Assembly: GCA_043228905.1 (NCBI GenBank)
Contig: JBHGNT010000006.1
Location: 6,510,001 to 6,574,000, forward strand
From: Azolla caroliniana
Taxonomy: Eukaryota; Polypodiophyta
Length of the DNA: 64,000 bases
Reading direction: 5' to 3'
Below the pieces are notes generated by a model. That model did not search any database. It saw only the letters and a list, made by a program, of their open reading frames with translations, and was not told where the DNA came from. A program made the translations under genes and the position numbers. Below are positions 34,426 to 45,686 of the stretch, piece after piece. The first letter of the stretch is position 1, and every line of letters starts with the position of its first letter.

Positions 34426-34503
34426 GCAAGCCGTGGAGCTAGGAGGAACCGGAGCAGTGATCAGGAAGATCCCGAAGAGCCTCAAGTTGAGCTTGAGGGG
34501 GAG

Positions 34504-34815
34504 TGTTGAGAGACAAGCTCAACATCGGCCGGATCGGCTAAGCAAGCCGAGGACTGGATCGGTTGGGACCAATCGATTAGGCCGGATCGGTTGGAAACCA
34601 GTATGCAGACCGGTGCGTAGGAAGGTCGTATCGGTGCGTAAACCAAAAGGCCGTTAGAGAGATATTCCTCGTAAGGAATAGTTTTGGGGAGTAAGAGTCG
34701 AGGCTCATTTATGAGCAGTCAAGTACTGTCAGTACTTGTGTCAGCCCATTGTCAGGGCTTGTATAAAAGGTGCTCACTGAGCGCGATGTATGTACAGAGT
34801 GTTAGTTTTTTGAAG
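34504..34815 (+). repeat. Copia B 3' LTR, truncated
   Basis: Starts TGTTGAGAGACAAG after the polypurine tract TTGAGGGGGAG (34492-34502) and matches the 5' LTR to GTTAGTTTTTTG, then ends at the junction with Copia E LTR sequence. Confidence 0.85.
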
Positions 34816-34844
34816 GACTGTGTGTGTGTGTGTGTACGTAAGGC

Positions 34845-34892
<48 letters not shown>

Positions 34893-35063
34893 TTAAGACA
34901 GAGATAAAAAATTGTATGTTACATTAACGAAAATACTTCCAACAGTAACTAAGCTACAAGGGGTTGGTTTAAATACCAACTAAACTAGGACAAAACTAGC
35001 CTGGTATGACCATAAGCTAGTGTGAAACCTATTACTATGGGAAGTTGAGTTCAACTCTCAACA
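34816..35063 (-). repeat. Copia E 3' LTR, truncated (LTR-A family)
   Basis: On the minus strand it starts TGTTGAGAGTTGAACTCAAC beside a polypurine stretch (35064-35072 complement) and shares TTGGTATTTAAACCAACC and the CT/CA block with LTR-A. It ends at CAGTCCTTC, where LTR-A continues for about 35 bp more, so the end is cut off. Contains a GA run at 34,851-34,888. Confidence 0.8.
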
Positions 35064-35069
35064 AGCCCC

Positions 35070-35604
35070 TTCGAACACAACTTTCATCTGTCGAAAAGTT
35101 GTTTCGGTTCGGTCTTTGGAATCCGGTTTCCGGCTTCCGGTGTTTGTAATCCTCTAATTGGATTGTTCGACTTTTCGGCTTCGTGCTCGGTTCGATTAAC
35201 TACGTGTTGCATACTCACGTATCGTTGCATGTTGCGTATAGTGCGCGTTTCACTCGCAGTACTCCCCCTCAAGCTCGGCAATGTGGATGTCATGAGACCA
35301 ACATCCGATGTGAATAGCCCAAGCTTGTCGACTCCTAAGGCCTTCATAAAAATATCAGCAACCTGGAGGTGCGTACTGATATGTAATAGATCGATTTCTC
35401 TTGCCTGTACGCGCTCGCAGATGAAGTGGTAGTGCACTTCGATATGCTTAGTAATACGGGGTTTTGCGGCAAGTAGATGTTGCTCATGTTGTCGCAGTGT
35501 AGGCAAATCAGATCTTTGATGGGTACACCCAAATCCTTCAGAATACGCTTGACCCATACGGCTTTGCATGCGGCGACTGCCGCGTCCCTGTATTCGGCTT
35601 CCGT
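35070..35604 (-). pseudogene. Copia E RNase H end
   Basis: Minus strand: EAEYRDAAVAACKAVWVKRI, DLICLHCDNMSNIYL, then in another frame RITKHIEVHYHFICERVQAR and LQVADIFMKALG. Standard Copia RNase H order with one frameshift at about 35,460. Confidence 0.8.
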
Positions 35605-35663
35605 TGTCGCGTTGTTACGCGCGTGCGTGTAGAAAGAGGCAGGACCACGGGGGTCTCGGACCA

Positions 35664-35719
<56 letters not shown>

Positions 35720-36321
35720 TGCAAGTACACAGAGAGAGATGCAAGTACACAGAGAGAGATTAAGAGCAGGAAAAAAAAAAATAGGAATCTGATTACTATA
35801 GTCAATAGCTTACAACCGGCAACCTGGTAATGGACCCGACATAGGGTCCTACTCACGCACATCGACGATAGCCACACGACTCGAAGAAACAAGAGGGGAA
35901 AGGGGAAGGAGAGAGACTCTGCTGGAAGCACACGGGCTGTCCATGAAGCAGAGGCAGCGAACTCCCGACACCCGCAGAGAACGACGATTTGAGGAGAGAG
36001 AGAGAGACCGGCACTCGGTTCTGCAGCAGCACTTCGTCCTAGCCAATGCGCGATGTCTTCTCTCCCTTCTCTCCTCTCCTTAAATAGTTCCCAAAAGGGG
36101 GTGCCCTTTCTCCCTAGTCAAATCACTTTATTCCTTGTCCCTTCTGACAGAGATACGCACAATCCCCTAATAAATGTGTACTACTTAGTATTTACATCAG
36201 CGAATCCATTTATGAATCATGTACAAAATATCAAAATGTCAATTCTTGCGTCCATCCGTGTAAGAGTCGGTTCATGCGCCTTTTTCTCTAATTCCGCCTA
36301 TGCCCGATTTTCTTCACGTCA
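35605..36321 (-). repeat. Gypsy D 3' LTR
   Basis: 717 bp. Plus-strand ends are TGTCGCGTTG and TTCACGTCA. Contains a GA microsatellite at about 35,668-35,719 and, on the minus strand, the promoter-proximal part with AATAAAGTGATTTGAC and TATTTAAGGAG. Homologous to 41975-42377 plus 47,438-47,705. Confidence 0.88.
35668..35719 (+). repeat. GA microsatellite in the Gypsy D LTR
   Basis: About 25 GA units with one AAAG interruption, followed by a 19-bp duplication GATGCAAGTACACAGAGAG. The 5' LTR has a shorter run at 42,037-42,067. Confidence 0.9.
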
Positions 36322-36368
36322 TCCACCGGCATACGCTAGAGACAGGTTGACACCGAAGAAAATCGGCT

Positions 36369-37406
36369 TCACTCATCGTTCTCCGATTCTCCGTCGGGCC
36401 CGAACTGATCGTCGTTGTCGCTACTGCTCGCAGGCTCCGGCTCGTCTTCGAACCGCTTCTTGAACGCGTTGATCCGCTTCCCGGCCACCGGCACCACTAA
36501 CCGTGTCCCGTCGAGTTCCGCAATGTGGTACGTGCCGTTGTCGTTCGCGCTCGTCACCCTGTAGGGCCCGAACCATCTCCTAGCGAACTTTCGCACCGCC
36601 TTGTGTTGATTGTCGAGGCTACTGTCGTATACCAAGACCAAGTCGCCTTCTTCGATCCTCTTTGGTCGCAACCGGTGCGTCCGGTTGAACCGGGTCTTGT
36701 TCCTCTCCCTTGCCGCTCGCAGCTTTTCCTTCGCCCGTTTCACGTCCTCCAGCCTCCGCTCGAGTTGCCGAATCCGCGCCGCCAGCAACTCCTCCCAGCT
36801 CATCTCGTCCTTCCAATCTACCGCCACCCATGAAGAAACCGTTCGTTCCACTGGCATGATCGGCTTATGTCCATACATCAGCTCTGCCGACATAAACCCT
36901 GTCACCGAACTGTGCGTAGTTCGGTCCGCCCATAGTGCGTAAGGAAGGAGCCACAGCCAATTCCCGACCTGCCCTCCGCATGCACACACCAACGCCTTTA
37001 CGATCGGCCCGTGCCCACGTTCTACCTTTCCGTTCGCCTCCAGATTGTACATCGTAGTGAGGGAGAGTTTGACGCCTAGCCGGTCGAACAGCTCCTCAGC
37101 TTCTCGCGCATCCAGCTCTCCTCGGTCCGCCACGATCCTCCCGACGCACCCGTACCGACACACTACCTCTTCGATCAGGAACCGGCATACCGCCACGGTT
37201 GTCTTGTTAAGTCTTCCCGCGCAAGCACTAGGTATCGCATCTGTCCTACCCCCATCGGCATCGTCACCAAGTCCCCCATCCACTTGAAATGGACCATAGG
37301 CGGGTAGGTCGGGTGTAGCTCGTCCCGGTGTCGGACTGTGGAGTGCATTTGACAGCTTTCGCCAGTCGTTACGAACCGATGCACATCCTGGTATAGCCCT
37401 GGCCAC
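36369..37406 (-). pseudogene. Gypsy D integrase core and C-terminus
   Basis: Open for 345 codons. From about residue 60 it encodes KTTVAVCRFLIEEVVCRYG, IVADRGELDA (second Asp), YNLEANGKVERGHGP (catalytic Glu), then a helical linker and the GPY/F segment RRWFGPYRV with YHIAELDG. The first about 50 residues are out-of-frame translation of the upstream integrase; the true frame enters by a frameshift near 37,200. The C-terminus is acidic and there is no chromodomain. Confidence 0.82.
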
Positions 37407-38485
37407 CAGTACTTCTCCTTAAGCTTCTCGAACGTGGCCCACTTTTCGCGGTGCCCGGCCCAAGGACTCTCGTGAAATGCCGCCAGTAGTTCCTCCTGTT
37501 CTTCTTTCTTTGTCACTACTCGGAGCGGGATGCCGTTTCTCTTCTTTGGGTGCCTCCATATGCACTTGTCCCGTAGGAAGAATCGGTACGCCTTCTTCCG
37601 TACCCGGCTCGCCTCTTCTCTCGTCCATGCTGCGTCCGGCGTCATCGTCCGTAGGAACCTCCCCATTTGGAGCCACTCCCCGTCGTACCTGCTTTCGTCA
37701 AATTCGTCAAGCGTCGGAGTATCCCTTTCCCTCGTCGCTATGTTAGCCGACCCGAAGAAGTCCTCGCCGACTTCTTCGTCATCCGAAACCATGTTGTCTT
37801 CGTCGTTGAACCTTGCTCTCGAAAGCATGTCGGCCATGGTGTTATCCTTTCCGGAGATGTGCCGTATCTCCAGGTTCAGGGATTTAATGTACGCTATCCA
37901 CCAGAGCATTGCTAGGTCCGGCGTCGCGCATCCGGAAACCATGCCGAGTATCAGTAGGCAATCTGTCTCGATGATCACCTCTATCCCGATCAGATAGTCC
38001 TTGTCAGCCTTGACTGCCGAAACGACACCCCAAAGCTCGCGCTTAACTTGGGCGTATCCTCGCTGCCGCTCGTTCAATACCTTCGCCCCGAACCGGATCG
38101 GGAATCGTACGTCGTCCTTGTCCTCCTGACTGATTGCCCACCCGATCCCGGTCGGGGTGGTGTCCACCGTCACGCAAATGGGGACATCCTTGCCGTAAAC
38201 CGCTTTACGGAGAGTTGGCGCTACCGTAAGCGCCTCCTTTAGTCTCCGTACCGACTCCGTGTGCTCCGTCCTCCACTCAAAGTTACGCCCCTTTTTCAAT
38301 AGTCTGTAGAGGGGTTCCGCGACATGTGCGTAGTCCAGGATCCAGATGTGGTAGAACATGCATGCTCCCAAAAATTTGCGGACCTCCGTGACCGAATTGG
38401 AGTCATGCTTCATCGCGGAGATGGCTTCCACCTTGGCCGGAGACAATTTCCGACCATATGGTACGCATAGGTGCCCGACGACCAT
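37175..38485 (-). pseudogene. Gypsy D RT thumb, RNase H and integrase zinc finger
   Basis: 436 codons: RT connection (LGACMFYHIWILDYAHVAEPLY), RNase H with VTVDTTPTGIGWA (Asp), KRELWGVV (Glu), ETDCLLILGM (Asp), HISGKDNTMADMLSRA (Asp), then the integrase H-H-C-C region (FHESPWAGHREKW ... ESCQMHS; one Cys replaced) and the start of the core, GDLVTMPMG with the first catalytic Asp. Confidence 0.83.
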
Positions 38486-38548
38486 GATCTCTGATTTCCT
38501 GAAGGCCGATTTTTCCCCAGAGAAGGTGAGCCTCGCACCTTCTAGTCT

Positions 38549-39801
38549 CTACAGCACCTTCTCGTAGTCATCGATGTGAGTCGCCACGAAATTCCGACAT
38601 CCGTCCGGTCCGATTGCCTCGTCCTTTTCCTCCACCAGGCATCCCCTAATCGGGATGTCATCTAAGTGGTGATGTCCGGGATACAATCCCTGACCACTTT
38701 GTTCATCCTGTTCACCATGTGAGCCACTAAGTTCGTCCCTCCTTGTGGTAGGGTACACATCCGCACTAGGCCGAGAGGGGTCTGCATCGTCGTAATGTCT
38801 CTGCTCTCCACAGCTAGTTGGAACTGATCGTACCCTGAGTACAGATCACCAACAGAGTAAATTGACCTTCCGGCGAAGGCCTCCACCAACTCGTCTATGA
38901 TCGGTCTGATTCCTGCGTTACGGATGGTCACCTTGTTGACTGGTTGCAGGTCCTGACTGAAGCGCAGTGTGCCGTTCTTCTTTGGCACCGTAAACCACCG
39001 ATTCGAATACGGGGCACTCGACGGCTCGAGGATGCCCATCTCCACCTTTTGCTTCAGAAGCTCCATCAACTTCGGGATGTGAGCTCTCGGCACTGGAATC
39101 GGTTTGAGATTCCACGGTACATGCGGTACCGTGAACATCACCATCGATTCGACGATCGTCGGGTCCACGCACCCGATCTCCTCCGGCGAGAACGCGAAGG
39201 CTTTTCCATGCCTTCCGAGCATTCTCCGAAACCTGTCCTCCTCCGCCCGCAGTAGAAAGCCACCCCCACCAACCTTGACCTCCCGTAGCGTTATGTCGGT
39301 GAACCGGTGCCCTATGCTAGCCAGATTCCGTAAACTCGGGTCCGACGCGACCCCTTTTATCCGCTCCTCGCTGCCCTCCGGCAAGGGTGCCGCGACTGGC
39401 CTCACCTTCCGATCCACAGTCTTGTACTTTGTATCCACGCGGGCCGTCCGATCCGACCCGATCCTTTCCCCGAAGTCCGCGATGACTTCGTACATTCCCA
39501 TTGAACCTACCGGAACGGTCCAGTCTTCTCTAAGGTCTTCACCAATCACCTTTCGCAGTTCGCCCAAGGTGTCGTCAAAAGAGACCGCCTCCACGGCGCC
39601 GCTGATGTCTTCGTCGGGGAAGAGCACTCCGCATCCCCTGAGCCACTCCTCCGCTCGCTTCCTCTCCCGGCCGCTGACGCCGGTTATAGTACAACCTCCA
39701 TTTTTAGAGAACCAAAACTTCCTACCTACTATACATGTGTGGGGTTCTTCCGGTACGTCCGGACTACCGCGGCCCCACGCCTTGATAGCCCTCTCCAAAA
39801 A
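38549..39801 (-). pseudogene. Gypsy D reverse transcriptase, fingers and palm
   Basis: Read in the -1 frame relative to protease, entered at the T5 run (39797-39801 complement). LERAIKAWGRGSPD opens the frame, followed by a spacer conserved with C2, ILEPSSAPYSNRWFTVPKKNG, LQPVNKVTIRN, GDLYSGYDQFQLAVE and LPQGGTNLVAHMVN. A small deletion at about 38,668 removes the residues before the catalytic pair, leaving HHLDDIP where C2 has MPFLDDIP. Confidence 0.8.
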
Positions 39802-40421
39802 TCTTGTCGGCTGCCGCCGCCGAGGGTCTCGTGATTCCTCTCATGGTTCGGTCGTACGATCATGAATTGGATGGAATGCCGACCGTCCTGGCTCTTGACG
39901 CGCGCGTACGCCGAACCGTTGTCCAGCACTTTTGTCTCCATGCGCGTTGTCGTAATGTATGGTTCGCCGAGAATCACCGGGTGCGAGGATGTTTCCTGCA
40001 CGAAGAAATGTTGATCTATCTCGACGTCACCGACCTTTACGCGTATATTCGGGCACGCCCCATGCAGCTCCTCCGTAGCACGTGTCGCCGCGCGTATCTT
40101 CCACCCGTGCTTGGTGTTGATCGGCCATTTACCCCTCTTGTAGAAATCCACGGACATCATGTTGATTTCGGATCCATGGTCTACCAGGGCCACCATCAGT
40201 TCCGGAACGTTGCCGATCCGCACAGGGGTTTCTATAGTTGCCCTAGCCCAGTGCGGCTTCGTGTAGTGGTTATCCACCAACTCGTCTTCTAGGGCCGCGT
40301 CTTCCAAACGCGTGGTCCGCACCTCCACTGGCTTCTTCGGTTCCGGCTCCGTCAACAGCCTTTTCCTCTTCACCAAGTCTACGATGGAGTCGTGGAACTC
40401 CTTCTTGGCGATCCCGAGCAC
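39729..40421 (-). pseudogene. Gypsy D aspartic protease
   Basis: Contains ALVDHGSEINMMS, the aspartic protease active site with D-H-G-S instead of the usual D-T/S-G-A, then KWPINTKHGWKIRAATRATEE, HFFVQETSSHPVILGEPYI and METKVLDNGSAYARV. The same order occurs in C2 (51,510-52,184). At 39797-39801 the frame meets a T5 run where RT continues in the -1 frame; the zero frame continues to 39,729. Confidence 0.8.
39797..39801 (-). promoter_or_regulatory. Candidate -1 ribosomal frameshift site, Gypsy D
   Basis: Minus strand GA-TTTTT-GGAG. Zero frame reads GAT TTT TGG; slipping one base back on TTT gives TTG GAG AGG and an open RT frame. The equivalent site in C2 (51512-51516) has GAT TTT TAG in the zero frame and TTA GAG in the -1 frame. 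The downstream peptides align (LERAIKAWGRGSP and LERTVAEWGSDSP). Confidence 0.6.
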
Positions 40422-41974
40422 TTACCTCAGCAACAACTCCACTTTGCTGTCGAGGATACGTTCCTCCAGGACCTTTCGCAGGTCTGTGGTCCTTTCGATT
40501 TTGGTGCTCAACCGAAACCCTGCCTGCTTCTTTCCGTCCGGCGCGCCTGGGTTGCCAGCACTGGTCGGTTTCAGTCCGAACAGGGTCTCATACCTCTGCG
40601 GGGGACCGACCCCTCCGGCCTTTCCTGCCCGTTTGTCTTCCACCAGAACCTCATAGTTCTGGCAAGCGGCTTCTACGAAGCCCGTTTTCTCTTCAACAGG
40701 ATCGTCCCAACCGGTGACCTCCTGGACCCGCTGTTCTGCGCGGTCCGCCTCTTCCTTCTTCAGCCGAACTCCGGAGAGGCCTTCTAGCACTAGCGACCAG
40801 AATCCGAAGTCCTTCGCCTTCCGTGTCTCATCACCCCCGACCTGAATTCCCGCCGACACTGAGTAGTTAACAGCTTCAACGTGTCGTGTCGCGGCCTCTT
40901 CCAACAACCTCTTCATTCCGTCGTGCCCCGTATTTAGTTCTAGGGCTCTCTAGGTCTCGCTCACGTGCACCAGCCCGTTCCAGAGGTACACCACGTTGGT
41001 CCTGAGCGTGTCGGCGAAATCCACGCAATCCTTCCGAATGTGACCGATCGTGTCACACCACATGCACTGCTGCCCAGCCGGCGGCCTCCGGTCGCGAGGT
41101 TGTTCATCGTTGTCTCTCCGGGCCTGTGCGATCTGCAGGTCGCGCACCATTTGTGTCAGCTCTTCTAGAGCCGCTCCTCCGGATGGGCCTCTAATCACGT
41201 CATTCGATGCCGACTTCGACTCTTACCAGATTTGGGTCTCTTCCTTCCTACCAGCCGGCACCGATACCGCCTCCTCGAGCCTCCTCGTCGGGACCGGCCC
41301 TAACCTCGACGAGCTTCCGTCGCTCCAATCGCGTCGTTTGTCGAAACGGCTATAGACCCGTTTTACCACGGCCCGGTCTGTCGTGAGCCCTTCGTCCGTT
41401 TCCAATAGGGGACCCACCATTTCCTTGTCGAGCGTGTCCACCGACTTGACAAACAATAGTACTCGACTCATTTCGAGCAAGGTTCGGTCCAGCATCGACA
41501 GCCACGCGAACCGTTTTTCGAACTCCTGGAGGAGCGTCGACGTGTTCCTCCCTTTTCCGGGGCTTTCCACCCACGCCATGAAGTCCCGCCTCGACAGCCG
41601 AAGCGAGTGGTCAAACCCGTACTTCTCGAGGAGCTGCAGCTTGAACTCCTCCCAAGTCTGGCATCCGGCCAGCACTTCGAGCACCTCCGCGTGGATGCTC
41701 GGCGTCACCACTCGAGGGAATCCAGACAACCGCCTGTCCACCGGGATATCCCTCATGAGCATTTTGGCCCGGTAAGCCTCCAAATAACTTGGGGCGTCTT
41801 TCCCTCCGAACCGGCCTATAGTGCCGACGATCGATTCAACGGCTCTGTCGAGAGTACCCGTCCCCTCACAAGCGCTTACCAGCCGGTCGATGGCTACAGC
41901 CATTGCCTCCGCTAGCTCTGATCCCCTCATCTTTCGACTCCTTTGCCGCCTGTTCACGTCAGGTTCACCAAATA
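40422..41974 (-). pseudogene. Gypsy D gag with CCHC knuckle
   Basis: Gag begins near 41,957 (MNRRQRSRKMRGSELAEAMA) and stays in one frame to protease except for stops at 41,223, 40,950 and 40,422. Capsid-like region: IGRFGGKDAPSYLEAYRAKM, MAWVESPGKGRN, LLFVKSVDTLD. The zinc knuckle CMWCDTIGHIRKDC is intact (about 41,025-41,067). Each of the three stops is a single substitution from a sense codon in the family (C2 has Glu at the third). Confidence 0.8.
41952..41970 (-). other. Gypsy D primer-binding site
   Basis: Minus strand TGGTGAACCTGACGTGAAC, four bases (TATT) from the LTR end. Same placement in C1, C2 and G. Confidence 0.65.
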
Positions 41975-42033
41975 TGTCGCGTTGTTACGCGCGTGCGTGT
42001 AGAAAGAGGCGGGACCACGGGGGTCTCAGACCA

Positions 42034-42072
<39 letters not shown>

Positions 42073-42377
42073 GTACATAGAGAGAGATTAAGAGCAGGAA
42101 AAAAAAAATAGGAATCTGATTACTATAGTCAGTAGCTTACAACCGGCAACCCGGTAATAGACCCGACACGGGGTCCTACTCACGCACACGAACGACAGCC
42201 ACACAACTCGAAGAAACAAGAGGGGAAAGGGGAAGGATAGAGACTCTGCTGGAAACACACGGGCTGTCCACGAAGCAGAGGCAGCAACTCCCGACACCCG
42301 TAAAGAATGATGATTTGAGGAGAGAGAGGGAGACTGGCACTCGGTTCCGCAGCAGCACTTCGTCTTAGCCAAAGCGC
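41975..42377 (-). repeat. Gypsy D 5' LTR, first part
   Basis: Matches 35605-36050 of the 3' LTR, then is interrupted at AAAGCGC by element G. It resumes at 47,438. Confidence 0.88.
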
Positions 42378-42507
42378 TGTCGCGTTGTTATGCGCGTGCG
42401 TGGAGAAAGGCGGGACCACGGGGGTCTTGGACTAGGGAGTGATGGAGCGTAGGAAGTCGTGCTTCACCGTTTCCGGGACATCCCAGAATCACACCGGAAG
42501 CAACCGA

Positions 42508-42563
<56 letters not shown>

Positions 42564-43168
42564 TTAACACCGACTCACGCACACTCACTCACACACACAC
42601 AGGCCAGCCCGACTCACACCCTTAAGTACAGGAAGTGCAGGAAAGGGAAAGCACCCGACACCAACGAAGACGCGAATATACACAGACAAACGTATATATA
42701 TATATATATATATAAAGGAGAATACATTCCCGGCTTCGAGCCGGACTGAGGTAGGTTACAGTAGTCGTCTGCTGCCAAGCTGCCGTCGGGGAGCTCACAG
42801 GCTCGTCGCGCCGAGCGGGGTCTTGCGCAGGAGATGAGCTTAAGCAAACCCTAAATGAACACGAAGGGGGAAGAAGAAGAAGAAGAAACCTAACTCTAAA
42901 CCTAACGGTATACCCTCGAATGCAAAATGGGCAACCCTTTCACAAAGGGCGTTCCCTTCCTTTTATAGAACAAGGAAAGGGATACGTTACAATGTGGGAC
43001 AAATCCCGCCTTACATGGGATCGTCTGCCCCGACTTGACTACTCTTCGGAGCCATAAAGGTGCCCTCGATATTCACACTAATTGTACATGGGTGCGTACA
43101 CACGCTGCACCTCGCCGATGTAGCCAATGTTTCCCGGTTTCCGCCTCTGGCCGAAATTCTTCACGACA
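42378..43168 (-). repeat. Element G 3' LTR
   Basis: 791 bp, with a long GA run (42,508-42,560), CA repeats, a TA run (42,691-42,712), a GAA run near 42,873 and TTTATAGAACAAGG. The first about 60 bp on the plus strand are almost identical to LTR-D. Ends beside a purine-rich tract (GGTGGGGGCGGA on the minus strand). Confidence 0.88.
42508..42560 (+). repeat. GA microsatellite in the element G 3' LTR
   Basis: About 26 GA units; the 5' LTR of the same element has only about five followed by GT repeats at the same site (46,793-46,818). Confidence 0.95.
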
Positions 43169-45686
43169 TCCGCCCCCACCTAACTGCACGTCCACCGGTA
43201 CGTGCCAAATCTGGTTGAAGGGTGAGAGATTTCGGCCGGTGAGAAACCGGTCTCCCGTGATCCGCATCTTAGCTCGCTACCAGTTTGATCCGTCGGCTTA
43301 GAGTCTTCCTTCGCGCTCACCTCCCCGTAGGCTCGTTCGGCCCGTCGATGGGTCCTCTGGCGCGATCTCCGTAGTACACGTACTTCCGTTGGCCCTTGTT
43401 CGGCCGTATGAACGCCCCGCTTCCCGCCGTATGCCCGATGTCCTCCGTTTGAGGAACGCCCATAGCAGCCCGCTTGGCCTCCGTTGATCATTTGCGTCGT
43501 CCTGATTGTCGTCCCATGTCGTTTCGCGTTGTCCTCGTCCTTTCGCCGCCACCTTCCTTCTCCATGGTCTTACATCGCCGTGTCGGCTCGAACCGCCATG
43601 GTCTCCAGAACGGTGTGGAGGATCCCTTTCCGGCCTTCTTCGCGCTGGCCTTCCCGCTCCGGCACCTCCGTGTGCCACATACCCTCGTCCATTGTTTGGC
43701 ACCGCATGTGTCGTACTCCAGTTCATTGCACGCCTCGTCGGCCCCTTTCCCGGCCAGATCGTGCATCGCCGCTCACCCGCATACCGATGTCCTTTGCATC
43801 CGAGGAACACCCCATAGTAGCCTGCTTGGCCCTCTCGTCTTCGTGCTGCTGCAACAGGTCCTGAGTCTTTCGTTTGCCGTCGTCCCCTCGCCCCCACCAG
43901 CTTGTCATCCCGGCTTGCCGTGTCAGTCTTCACTACTTCAACGGCACTACAGAGATCTACGAAGCGAGTGTGGAGGATCCTCCTCCGGCCTCTCTTGCCA
44001 TCCCCTGACTCTGACCCTGTGCAGTCCACTAGGTACTTGTCACCTCGTTCCCGGCACCTCCCTTGTGCCGTCTTCCGCTTCCTTCGTTCGGCCCCGCCTG
44101 CGCCGAACACCGTCCCTTAGTCACGCTTCGATCCGGCCCGCGATGGCCACTTGCGAGACTCTTGTTCTGTCCAAGGTGTGCCTTTCCGGCCTAACACACC
44201 TCCCCGTGTTTGCCCCTACCGGCTCCTTCCGAAACCTCGTGTCATCGGGTCCCGTTCCCTGCCGCCACCTTCCTTCTCCCTCGGTCTTACGTTGCCACGT
44301 TGGCCGAACCGCCGAGGTCTCCGGATCGGTGTGAGGGTCCTGTAGGACCGGACTCCGTTTCTATGCTTGCCGAAAATCGGGTGTCTTTTGTTTGAGTCCC
44401 TCCTGAACTCTCCTCGTGTCTTCCGCGTAGCCGGGTCCCGTTTCCCTCCGCCACCTTCCTTCTCCCTCGGTCTTACGTTGCCACGTTGGCCGAACCGCCG
44501 GAGTCTCTGGTTAAGTGTGGGGATCCCGTAGGACCGAACTTCTTTACGCCCATAGCATTCGTCACCTCGCCGCCACCGTCAGTATCTTGGTCTTACGTCG
44601 ACCGCGTTGCCGACTGCCGAAGTCTCTAGAACCGGTGTGAAGGATCCTCCGTAGGCTGCCCGTCCGTAGCCCCTTTGTCTTCGTCACCTCGCCACCACCG
44701 TCAGTATCTTGGTCTTACGTCGACCGCGTTGCCGACTGCCGAGGTCTCTAGAACCGGTGTGAAGGATCATCTGTAGACCTCCGATTTGTCTTCCCGACCC
44801 TGTCTCGGGTCGTCCTTTTCCGCATGCCGAGAGGGCGGTTTACTCCACACCCTCTCCCGTGGTACCAACGTACCGTGTCCTCGGCCTCTTCGTAGGCCAG
44901 CTTCCCATCCTTCCTCCCGGAATGGTCATCCGGGAGTTCTCTCCGCCCGGTTCACGTCCGGGTCCGTTCGTCCTTCTCCAGATTGTCGGGTCTCGTTCTC
45001 CTGTCGCCACCGTCTCTCGTATAGGACTTACACCAGCACTCAGGCCGGCAGCCGGATCGGTGTAAGGAATCCCATAGGACCGGCTTTCATTCTCTTTCCA
45101 AATCTCGACCTTCGCCCGGTCGGTCTTTCTCCCCATGTAAAAGAGGGCAGCTCGTCCCGCATCCTCTCCCGTATCGGCACCTTTATGCCGAGTCCGGCCC
45201 CGATCGAACAATCCACAACCGGATCACGCTCCACCCGTATCGGAATGCCGATCTCCTCGTGCCGCTTCTGTCCTTGGCCTCCTCGCAGGCCGTTTCCCAT
45301 CCGACTTCGTTGGCATCGTGCCAGGACTCCTCGGTACTGCCATCCATCTCCTCGGTCTTACATGGGCATACGGGCCCGAATGCCGAGTTCTCCGGAATCG
45401 GGTCCGTGGGCTTTCGTCCATTCCTTTCCCGTATCGTCTCGCCGGTGATTCTTGGTCCATCGCCACCGCCTTCATCCGCTTGGGACTTACGTGGGCACTC
45501 GGGCCCGACTGCCATCGTCTCGGGAGCAAGTGTGGGAAGACACAAAGAACCGCCCGTCCGTTTTACGCCCTTGTCCGTAGCCACCGACTCTTCGTGGTTG
45601 GCGGTCGTCTTCTTACTGATCGCGCAAGCCCCGTCTGGGCTTGCTTCCCCAATGACCGGGATCTCGGGCTGACACACCCGAAACCG
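43169..45686 (-). repeat. Element G internal repeat mosaic
   Basis: GC-rich (about 60 percent by eye) and without pol. At least eight diverged copies of a roughly 90-120 bp module occur: GCCACC, then GGTCTTACGT or GGACTTACGT, a GCCGAACCGCCG or GCCGACTGCCG block, TCTCCGGA or TCTCTAGA, and CGGTGTGAAGGATCC...TAGGACCG. Clear copies start near 43,540, 44,255, 44,445, 44,565, 44,690, 45,000, 45,330 and 45,450. A second module with CCTCTCCCGTGGTACC recurs near 44,850, 45,165 and 45,780; a third with CATACCGATGTCC and ATAGTAGCCTGCTTGGCC occurs near 43,430 and 43,780. Overlapping open frames on both strands here are not conserved. Confidence 0.7.

Larger units (their letters stand above)
27308..34815 (+). 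mobile_element. Copia B, interrupted by Gypsy C1, 3' LTR truncated
   Basis: 5' LTR 27308-27755, primer-binding site 27756-27767, gag from 27837, protease and integrase 28760-30099, RT start to 30764, Gypsy C1 30765-33600, RNase H end 33601-33980, polypurine tract 34492-34503, 3' LTR 34504-34815. The 3' LTR stops abruptly against the truncated LTR of Copia E, so the 3' duplication is lost. Most of RT and the start of RNase H are missing at the C1 site; a matching segment lies at 48556-49044 on the minus strand. Confidence 0.85.

Noticed and set aside
43298-45677. Several long open frames on both strands inside element G
   Set aside because: They overlap in opposite directions, are rich in Arg, Pro and Ser, and follow the GC-rich repeat modules. 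Low stop-codon density from composition explains them.
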